This document shows positions 1 through 4,875 of a stretch of DNA of 12,015 nucleotides, one piece after another. Where the stretch lies: assembly GCA_902489145.1 (NCBI GenBank), contig CABTYV010000040.1, positions 1 to 12,015 of the forward strand, in the 5' to 3' direction. The stretch comes from an uncultured Tissierellia bacterium. Lineage in GTDB: Bacteria; Bacillota; Clostridia; Tissierellales; Peptoniphilaceae. Positions within the stretch are counted from its first letter, which is position 1. Each line of letters begins with the position of its first letter. The position numbers were made by a program, and so were the translations under genes. The notes below the pieces were generated by a model. The model searched no databases. It saw only the letters and a list, made by a program, of their open reading frames with translations, and was not told the DNA's origin.

Positions 1-42
1 CCCCTCCAAAGGCGCCTCCTTAGGAAAAGCAGGTAAAAAAGC

Positions 43-87
43 AAGCGGCGGATGCAAAACCCCGTTTTAGCACCCGCCGCTTTTTTT
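43..87 (+). terminator. Strong intrinsic terminator, probably bidirectional
   Basis: A 9-bp perfect GC-rich stem (43-51 with 74-82) is extended by an inner stem, TGCAAAAC (53-60) with GTTTTAGCA (64-72, one bulged A), closing on a CCC loop. Seven T residues follow (81-87), the classic Rho-independent form for a plus-strand gene ending before the window. On the minus strand the same stem is followed by GC and then TTTTTT, so it could also end the minus-strand regulator gene, which stops about 110 nt away. Confidence 0.85.
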
Positions 88-190
88 AGCGATCTTCACG
101 AACAAGTGATTCGTCTGTTGGCACAAAAGGAGGAGAAGCAGGCACGAAGGGAGAAGGATTGGCTCATTGGCCTTCGATATAATAGTAGCG

Positions 191-556
191 TTAACGAGTA
201 TCTTCTTTCTTTTGCCATATTAGAAAGTGGATAAATTCTTCCACCTTTGCCCTATCCTCCTCATTTAGCTGCTTATAGGCAGCTGCACTGGCCTGTTCCG
301 GCTGGGAGGTGTCGTGATCGGAGGGAAAGAAGGCCGTTAATGGATAGTCCAGGATTTCGGCGATCAGAAAAAGCCGCTCAATGCTGAGCGAATTTTTGCC
401 ATTTTCCCATGAGGAAACGGCATTGCCCGAAAAAGCGATGCCCGTCTTTTGACTGATCGCTCGTGCAAGATCTTCTTGCGTGAGGCCCCTGGATTTTCGT
501 AACACACGGATCCGATTAGCCAGATCCTGTCGAATATTGTTTACCGTCTCCTGCAT
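191..556 (-). CDS. XRE-family transcriptional regulator, 121 aa
   Basis: Predicted DNA-binding repressor or regulator. Residues about 15-70 form an XRE/HTH_3 domain: an IRVLRKSRGLTQEDLA first-helix region, then a recognition-helix region around NAVSSWENGKNSLSIERL, closing with ILDYPLTAFF. A hydrophilic linker follows, then a C-terminal helix (about residues 94-115, rich in E, K and I/F/L) that could mediate dimerisation. I chose the start at 556 because GGGAGGAAGCT sits directly upstream. A longer in-frame ATG at 580 lies inside the probable -10 box (TATAAT, 584-579), so it is unlikely to be on the transcript. The gene is divergent from a second, smaller XRE gene, with operator-like repeats between them, as in phage-type cI/cro or autoregulated pairs. 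The target genes are not shown by the sequence. The family call is firm; any phage, stress or pilus-control role is inference. Confidence 0.9.
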   Translation of the reverse strand: MQETVNNIRQDLANRIRVLRKSRGLTQEDLARAISQKTGIAFSGNAVSSWENGKNSLSIERLFLIAEILDYPLTAFFPSDHDTSQPEQASAAAYKQLNEEDRAKVEEFIHFLIWQKKEDTR

Positions 557-578
557 AGCTTCCTCCCGATTCATTGTC

Positions 579-608
579 ATTATAAAGGATTGGCATTTGA
601 AAGATCAA
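579..608 (-). promoter_or_regulatory. Minus-strand sigma-A-like promoter of the 121-aa XRE gene
   Basis: Read on the minus strand, TTGATC (608-603; four of six consensus bases) is followed after 18 bp by a perfect TATAAT (584-579). The predicted start of transcription near 572 leaves a leader of about 16 nt to the ATG at 556, enough for the GGGAGG ribosome site. This supports the shorter start for the regulator. Confidence 0.65.
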
Positions 609-627
609 GCGAGGGGAGGAAATCGCT

Positions 628-656
628 TTGACAATCCATTCAATATGGAATAACAT
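628..656 (+). promoter_or_regulatory. Plus-strand sigma-A-like promoter of the 71-aa XRE gene
   Basis: A perfect TTGACA (628-633) is followed after 17 bp by TAACAT (651-656; four of six consensus bases). The predicted transcription start is near 663, about 30 nt before the ATG at 693. One operator-like repeat fills the spacer and a second covers the predicted start site, the arrangement expected of a repressible promoter. Confidence 0.65.
635..649. promoter_or_regulatory. Operator-like inverted repeat O1
   Basis: TCCATTCAATATGGA is an imperfect 15-bp palindrome with half-sites TCCAT and ATGGA. It lies between the -35 and -10 boxes of the plus-strand promoter. The same half-sites recur exactly 30 bp downstream, with conserved AA before and ATA after. 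It is a probable binding site for one or both neighbouring XRE proteins; the pairing is inferred from position. Confidence 0.6.
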
Positions 657-664
657 GAAGATAA

Positions 665-679
665 TCCACGGAGCATGGA
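665..679. promoter_or_regulatory. Operator-like inverted repeat O2
   Basis: TCCACGGAGCATGGA has the same arms and length as the upstream repeat, but its central bases differ (CGGAGC against TTCAAT), so the half-sites appear selected rather than the whole segment duplicated. It overlaps the predicted transcription start of the 71-aa XRE gene and ends a few bases before that gene's AGGAGG ribosome site. Confidence 0.6.
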
Positions 680-692
680 ATAGGAGGAAGTT

Positions 693-908
693 ATGACCAA
701 TCAAGTAGGGCCGAAAATCCGAACCTACCTACGGGGGCAATCGATTACCATCTCCGAGCTTGCCCATGAAACGGCCATTCCCGTTCGAAGTCTGAGACGG
801 ATGTTGCGTGGAGAGTGCAAGCTATCCGCCGAGCATTATTATTTAATTTGCAGAGCACTCGACTTGCCGCTTACTTTTTTTATCGCAGAGGATTCTATTC
901 GCAAGTAG
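693..908 (+). CDS. Small XRE-like HTH regulator, 71 aa
   Basis: This is a single-domain helix-turn-helix protein, similar in size to a Cro-type repressor. Residues about 8-24 (IRTYLRGQSITISELAH) and 28-40 (AIPVRSLRRMLRG) fit the HTH helices, and the domain ends with CRALDLPLTFFIAED. That ending resembles the ILDYPLTAFFPSD of the divergent 121-aa regulator (shared LDxPLTxFxxxD), so the two are probably related. There is no effector or dimerisation domain beyond the HTH. The start is well supported by AGGAGG (682-687), five bases before the ATG. The promoter carries two operator-like repeats, so autoregulation or cross-regulation by its neighbour is likely. An excisionase-like or antitoxin-like role cannot be excluded, but no partner toxin or integrase is present in the window. 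Confidence 0.85.
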   Translation: MTNQVGPKIRTYLRGQSITISELAHETAIPVRSLRRMLRGECKLSAEHYYLICRALDLPLTFFIAEDSIRK

Positions 909-928
909 TTACTTTTTGCTTTTTTTTT
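901..928 (+). terminator. Weak T-rich terminator after the 71-aa XRE gene
   Basis: A short hairpin (AAGT-AGTT-ACTT, 903-914, with possible outer GC pairs at 901-902 and 918-919) covers the stop codon and is followed by nine T residues (920-928). A further T7 run follows at 939-945. The stem is weak, so readthrough into the pilus operon is possible. Confidence 0.35.
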
Positions 929-980
929 GCCTAAATTCTTTTTTTAATTCATTGAGCTTGAGACATTTATGCCGAAATAT

Positions 981-1003
981 GGGACACAGGCGGGACATAA
1001 AAT
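981..1003 (+). promoter_or_regulatory. Candidate activator-dependent promoter of the pilus operon
   Basis: Two GGGACA hexamers (981-986 and 992-997) are spaced by five bases, giving an 11-bp period of about one helical turn. A TAAAAT -10-like box follows at once (998-1003), and no good -35 box is present. Direct hexamer repeats in the -35 position are typical of OmpR/PhoP-type response regulator sites. A start near 1010 would give a leader of about 190 nt. A weaker alternative is TTGCTT (1093-1098) with TGTAAT (1118-1123), spacer 20. Confidence 0.3.
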
Positions 1004-1033
1004 CGACTAGGATAAAGAGGCCCACTGATGCTT

Positions 1034-1187
1034 GTGCGAATGCACGACTTTGTTTTCCCATGGCAGATCCGTACACACTTCCCTAACACTTTTTGCTTTG
1101 TGCAGACATCAAACGCTTGTAATCAGGATACAAGAGGTTAGGACAAACCGTAGACGGGCAGAGATCGAGGGCCGTCCACCCTCGATC
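1034..1187 (+). promoter_or_regulatory. Probable structured 5' leader of the pilus operon
   Basis: No gene is supported in 909-1202. The stretch before cpaF holds several complementary segments: GTGC/GCAC (1034-1037 with 1042-1045); CCTAAC (1082-1087) with GTTAGG (1137-1142), enclosing a CTTGTA/TACAAG hairpin (1116-1121 with 1129-1134); and a perfect 9-bp hairpin, GATCGAGGG (1163-1171) with CCCTCGATC (1179-1187), loop CCGTCCA. GACGG (1153-1157) is complementary to CCGTC in that loop, so a pseudoknot is possible. The hairpin ends three bases before the ribosome site (1191-1196). I recognise no known riboswitch class. Control of translation by folding is inference. Confidence 0.45.
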
Positions 1188-1202
1188 AGAAAGGAGCAAT
1201 TT

Positions 1203-2462
1203 ATGGCGAAAGGACCCGCTCGGTCTGACGCTTTTTCGGATTGCGTTCGGTCTATGGTGGTGGCGCTTCGAGCCGACCGCCAATGGAGCCAGGTCAGTGA
1301 TGAACGCTTATTAGAAGAGATTGCAAAGAGGGTATCGGAGGATGCCCTCCTCTCAACAGCACCCCTATCTGACCAAGGCCAATGGATTGATCAAATCTAT
1401 GCCACCATACGCGGCTATGACGTTTTGGATTTTTATATGGATCAGGAGGAGATCACCGAGATCATGGTCAACGACTATGACGAGATTTTCTACGAAAAAA
1501 ATGGTCAGCTCTTTTGTGGAGATCGGCATTTTGAAAGTAAAGAGCGCTTTGAGGATATGATCCAGAAAATTGTGTCGGATGCCGGCCGGGCAGTCAACCG
1601 GCGCAAGCCCATCTGTGATTGCCGGATGCGCGACGGAGCCAGAGTCAATGTCGTACTAGAACCCATTGCGGCTCATTCCCCAGTTTTGACCATTCGTCGT
1701 TTTGGGAAGGAGGTCTACACCTTAGACGATTTGGTTCAAAAGGGCAGCTTCTCCGCTGAGACAGCCGAGTTTCTCTCTGCTTGTGTGCGAGCCAGGATGA
1801 ATCTGTTTATTAGCGGCGGGACCGGTTCCGGCAAAACGACCCTTTTAAACGCCTTGTCCCTAGAAATTCCAAAAGAGGAGCGCCTGATTACCATCGAAGA
1901 TGCGCGGGAGCTCAATTTTCAGGGCCGTGCCAATTGGGTCGCCCTCGAGGCGCGTATGGCCAATGCGGCCGGTGAGGGGGCGGTTCGTATTCGCGATCTG
2001 ATTCGGGCTTCCCTGAGGATGAGGCCGGACCGGATTATTGTAGGTGAGGTAAGAGGTCCGGAGGCCATTGATATGCTGCAAGCGCTCAATACGGGACATG
2101 ATGGCTCTCTTTCATCCGGCCATGCGAACAGCGTCGAAGATATGCAGTTTCGGCTGGAGACCATGGTGATGAGCGGTCAGGAGGGCTTGCCTCTCCAGGC
2201 GATTCGTCAGCAGATCGGATCCGCCATTGATCTGTTCATCCATCTCTCTCGGATGCCCGATCACAGTCGCAAGCTCGTATCCATCAAAGAGCTCTATGTA
2301 GAAGAGGGGCAGCTACGCTATCATCCCTTGTTTGAAAAATCCTGGCATGGTCCACCCGAGGAGGTGGCTGCGTGGACGGGTCATTATCTGAAAAATCCGG
2401 CCAAATTTTATAGAGAGGGGGTGAGTAGCCCTCTGGTGGAAGGGGGAGCGGCATCGATTTAA
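1203..2462 (+). CDS. cpaF: CpaF/TadA-type pilus assembly ATPase, 419 aa
   Basis: This is the cytoplasmic hexameric ATPase that powers assembly of Tad/Flp (type IVb) pili at the TadB/TadC platform. An N-terminal domain contains DVLDFYMDQEEITEIMVND, the region typical of CpaF proteins. It is followed by RRFGKEVYTLDDLV and a full RecA-like motor: Walker A GGTGSGKTT near residues 204-212, the Asp-box segment LITIEDARELNF, Walker B RIIVGEVRG near 277-285, and the His box GHDGSLSSGHANS near 298-310. All catalytic motifs are intact. The start at 1203 is chosen over an upstream in-frame TTG at 1032 because AAGGAG (1191-1196) lies six bases before it and because the extra 57 residues have no family character and would cover the hairpin leader. 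It is the first gene of the operon, 17 nt before tadB. Confidence 0.95.
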   Translation: MAKGPARSDAFSDCVRSMVVALRADRQWSQVSDERLLEEIAKRVSEDALLSTAPLSDQGQWIDQIYATIRGYDVLDFYMDQEEITEIMVNDYDEIFYEKNGQLFCGDRHFESKERFEDMIQKIVSDAGRAVNRRKPICDCRMRDGARVNVVLEPIAAHSPVLTIRRFGKEVYTLDDLVQKGSFSAETAEFLSACVRARMNLFISGGTGSGKTTLLNALSLEIPKEERLITIEDARELNFQGRANWVALEARMANAAGEGAVRIRDLIRASLRMRPDRIIVGEVRGPEAIDMLQALNTGHDGSLSSGHANSVEDMQFRLETMVMSGQEGLPLQAIRQQIGSAIDLFIHLSRMPDHSRKLVSIKELYVEEGQLRYHPLFEKSWHGPPEEVAAWTGHYLKNPAKFYREGVSSPLVEGGAASI

Positions 2463-2479
2463 AGGAAAGGAGGAAAATC

Positions 2480-3304
2480 GTGAAGGATCATCAGAAGAAA
2501 AGAGAAGAGCGAAATAATGATCAGAAAGGCATGCACAAGAAGAGCCGATTGCCATTATTGCCAAGTCTATTGGTAACGGCGCTTTCTGGGGTTTGTGCCT
2601 GGCTTTTCTATCCCCGCCTCTGGTTTCTGCTCATTGGCATGGTGCTAGGCCTGATGCAGGGCAAAAAGGCTTGGATCAAGGCAAAGGAGCGAGAGATGCA
2701 AGACAAGAAGGAACGGGTTTTGGTGGATTTTTTTGATGCCATGATCAACCACCTGGAGGCGGGCGACAATCCTCCTGCCTCCTGGGCATCGGCGCTGGAC
2801 CAGGTCCAAAGGAAATGGCAGGCGACAGAAGGCCGGGACAAAGGCGGAGAAAAAGACTGTAGCCTTCTAAAAGAGCCGCTTCTGGTTCGCCAGCTCGGGG
2901 AGGTCCTCCGCCGTTACCGCGGGGGGATGGGCTTTGACTGCGCTTTAAAAGGCCTGGCGGAGGAAAAACCGGGCCTCCTGTTCGAGGATTACCTGCACCA
3001 TTTTATTTTGGGCATCCACCAGGGGGCGGATCTGGCCAAGCTCACGAAAAGCTTTTACCGTCTTTTAGTGGATGAACGGGAATTGGCCCAGGACCGCCAA
3101 AGCAAATTGGCTGGCGCCAGGAGAGAGCAAGCCATTCTTTTTATCATGCCTTTTCTACTCCTTTGTGCCATGCGGATGAGCGGGATGGGCCAGTCGGGTG
3201 GCGGGGGGATCAACCTGCTCTTGCATATCTTCTGCCTCCTGCTCTTCTATTTGGCTTGGCGGTGGAGCCAGTCCATCATCCGGCAAAGTGGATTGATGGA
3301 CTAG
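2480..3304 (+). CDS. tadB: TadB-like pilus platform membrane protein, 274 aa
   Basis: This is a probable inner platform protein of the type II secretion F (T2SSF) family, which couples the CpaF motor to pilin assembly in the membrane. A very basic N terminus (about 23 residues) is followed by two hydrophobic segments near residues 24-42 and 46-61. A charged cytoplasmic domain comes next, with the T2SSF-like stretch VDFFDAMINHLEAGDNPPASW, then two C-terminal membrane segments near 217-232 and 244-260 separated by a glycine-rich turn. The start is GTG, with AAAGGAGG six bases upstream; an internal ATG (residue 18) is less likely. It lies between the ATPase and TadC, which fixes its role better than sequence similarity alone. 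Assignment to TadB rather than TadC rests mainly on gene order. Confidence 0.85.
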   Translation: MKDHQKKREERNNDQKGMHKKSRLPLLPSLLVTALSGVCAWLFYPRLWFLLIGMVLGLMQGKKAWIKAKEREMQDKKERVLVDFFDAMINHLEAGDNPPASWASALDQVQRKWQATEGRDKGGEKDCSLLKEPLLVRQLGEVLRRYRGGMGFDCALKGLAEEKPGLLFEDYLHHFILGIHQGADLAKLTKSFYRLLVDERELAQDRQSKLAGARREQAILFIMPFLLLCAMRMSGMGQSGGGGINLLLHIFCLLLFYLAWRWSQSIIRQSGLMD

Positions 3305-3313
3305 GGAGCGCTT

Positions 3314-4210
3314 ATGAAATCTGTGCTTCTAGGGCGGTTGCCGGGCTTACTTCTTCTCTTCTTGTGGACCTTCTATTATGTGCAAGCCTTTCGAAAATCT
3401 CAGCCAAATGCTTCCTCCAGGAGCAACCAGGAGCTTGCGAGGGAAGATGGACCGGTCTCATCTTCCAGCATCCCTTTTCTTTCGACCTGGGATTTCCTGG
3501 GCCATTACTGGCAAGCGCAAATCACCTCTTTTTGGCCTGATTCGAGTGAAAATCGTACCCGGCAGGCCATGGAAATTTGTTGTGGTTTGAAGGATGCGCC
3601 CCGCCTGCTTGAAAGACAGAAAATTTTACGGAACCGAGATCTTTTTCTTTTGGCGGGCTTTTTCCCTTTATGCCTGGGCAATGCGATTGCAGTCCTTCTA
3701 TGCCTGGCGCTTTTGGTGCTTCGCTATGCATTGCCAACCGTGCAGCTGAAAAGAAAGGCCCATCAAAGAGTATTGGTCGTCAACAAAAGCCTGCCAACCA
3801 TCCTAAACCGGCTTCTCCTTTCCCTTCAGGCCGGTAGCCTTTTAACCGATGCTTGGGGGGAGGTCGCTTGTTCGGATGAAGGTCCTCTTTTTGAAGAGAT
3901 GCGGGCGGTGAGTGAAAGGGTGAAGGAGGGCATCAGCTATACCAGCGCTTTTAGCCAATTTGCCGGGCGTTATCCCTTAGATAGCTTACGCGAGCTGGGT
4001 CGCATGATGGCGGAGGGCTTGCGACTGGGCAGCAAGGAAGTGACCCGCCAGCTGGAGGGGCTTAGAAAAAGAGCGCTCAATCGTCATAGAAGAAATCTAT
4101 TAGAAGAATCAGATCGAGCCAATCAAAAAATGATGGGCCCCTCTCTCTTATTATTTATCTCCATATTACTCTTGGTACTGGCCCCGCTGTTGAACGGCGG
4201 GCTACTCTAG
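3314..4210 (+). CDS. tadC: TadC-like pilus platform membrane protein, 298 aa
   Basis: This is the second T2SSF-type platform protein, expected to pair with TadB. An N-terminal hydrophobic segment (about residues 8-25) is followed by a hydrophilic region of about 80 residues. Two close membrane segments follow (around DLFLLAGFFPLCLGNAIAVL and the following LALLVLRYALP). The cytoplasmic T2SSF core includes LPTILNRLLLSLQAGSLLTD, matching the family's 'pLPdaLdllal.leaG' pattern, and a last membrane helix ends the protein. AGGGAG (3303-3308) sits five bases before the ATG and overlaps the stop of tadB, so the two are probably translated together. The extra N-terminal hydrophilic loop is longer than I would expect for minimal TadC. 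The family assignment is good and the exact topology is inferred. Confidence 0.85.
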   Translation: MKSVLLGRLPGLLLLFLWTFYYVQAFRKSQPNASSRSNQELAREDGPVSSSSIPFLSTWDFLGHYWQAQITSFWPDSSENRTRQAMEICCGLKDAPRLLERQKILRNRDLFLLAGFFPLCLGNAIAVLLCLALLVLRYALPTVQLKRKAHQRVLVVNKSLPTILNRLLLSLQAGSLLTDAWGEVACSDEGPLFEEMRAVSERVKEGISYTSAFSQFAGRYPLDSLRELGRMMAEGLRLGSKEVTRQLEGLRKRALNRHRRNLLEESDRANQKMMGPSLLLFISILLLVLAPLLNGGLL

Positions 4211-4222
4211 AAAGGAGTCTTT

Positions 4223-4417
4223 ATGTTTTTCAACGCGATGCTTGGTCCCCACCCTCAACAACCCTTTTGGCTGGAGGAGCGGGGAGAGGTGAACATGGTC
4301 GCTATCGTTTTGATCATTTTGGTGGTCATTGCCCTGGTTGCCATCTTCCGGGATAACCTGATCCGCCTGCTCGGCAGTCTTTTTGAAAAAATTGAGCAGG
4401 AAGCGCTGTCTATATGA
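4223..4417 (+). CDS. Flp1-like type IVb pilin, 64 aa
   Basis: This is the probable main structural pilin. A 21-residue hydrophilic leader ending LEERG precedes a hydrophobic helix (MVAIVLIILVVIALVAIFR) and a short amphipathic tail (LIRLLGSLFEKIEQ), the layout of Bacillota Flp1-like pilins. Cleavage after Gly21 would leave a 43-residue mature pilin, the usual Flp size. The residue at +5 of that mature form is Val, not the Glu common in type IV pilins. The start is supported by AAAGGAG (4212-4217). An internal ATG at 4295, after a GGGAGAGG stretch, could give a leaderless form but is less likely. The gene lies directly after tadC and overlaps the next gene by 4 nt. No prepilin peptidase gene is seen here. 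Confidence 0.8.
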   Translation: MFFNAMLGPHPQQPFWLEERGEVNMVAIVLIILVVIALVAIFRDNLIRLLGSLFEKIEQEALSI

Positions 4418-4875
4418 TCACCGCCCATGAGCAGGTGAGGAAAAAGCTCTGTTCTGAAGGAGGGGCCGTAGCGCTGGTAGAGGCCTCCTATCTTTTCCCC
4501 ATTGCCTTTTTGCTGGTCTTTCTGTTGGTCAGTCTTGCCCTTTTGCTCTTTTATGGAGCCTGGTCCGATATCCATTTACTGGGGGAGGTTCAAAAATCGA
4601 CCAATGATCCAGCTTACCAAGCACCCAAGCTCGAAGAAAAATGGAGGCTGGGGGATCTTCATGCGCAAGTGTCCGGTCTTTTTTTGCGAGAGCTTGCTTA
4701 CGATGGGCAAACGCAGACGGAGCACCCGATGGCCCAACGTTTTTTTCATCTTCCACAACAAGGAATGCTTCAAAAACGGGGGGTGGGCAATTGGGTCTCT
4801 TCCACCGATAACCTGTGGCACTTTATGGCCATTGAGGAAGGAATTCGAAAAATGGAGAGGAGGAAAACAAAATGA
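4414..4875 (+). CDS. TadE-like minor pilin, 153 aa
   Basis: This is a probable minor (pseudo)pilin of the Tad system. A short N terminus ends in SEGGAVALVEASYLFP, followed by a strongly hydrophobic helix (about residues 28-47). This matches the TadE pattern of a glycine-containing leader followed by a VE-A-xxxP motif. Placing the conserved Glu23 at +5 puts the cleavage point after Ala18; cleavage after Gly17 would put it at +6. The remaining 100 or so residues are hydrophilic and have no motif I recognise. It begins inside the stop codon of the pilin gene (ATGA) and ends inside the start codon of the DUF5702 gene, so translation of the three is probably coupled. No strong ribosome site stands close to its ATG, which fits coupling. 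Confidence 0.75.
   Translation: MITAHEQVRKKLCSEGGAVALVEASYLFPIAFLLVFLLVSLALLLFYGAWSDIHLLGEVQKSTNDPAYQAPKLEEKWRLGDLHAQVSGLFLRELAYDGQTQTEHPMAQRFFHLPQQGMLQKRGVGNWVSSTDNLWHFMAIEEGIRKMERRKTK

Noticed and set aside
52..234. Plus-strand open frame of 60 codons
   Set aside because: Its ATG lies inside the terminator hairpin, it has no ribosome site, and its end overlaps the minus-strand XRE gene. No family character is visible.
557..580. Eight extra N-terminal residues for the minus-strand XRE protein
   Set aside because: The upstream ATG is part of the probable TATAAT box, while GGGAGG sits ideally before the ATG at 556.
1032..1202. N-terminal extension of CpaF by 57 residues from a TTG
   Set aside because: The stretch overlaps the hairpin leader, has no CpaF similarity and lacks a good ribosome site, unlike the ATG at 1203.
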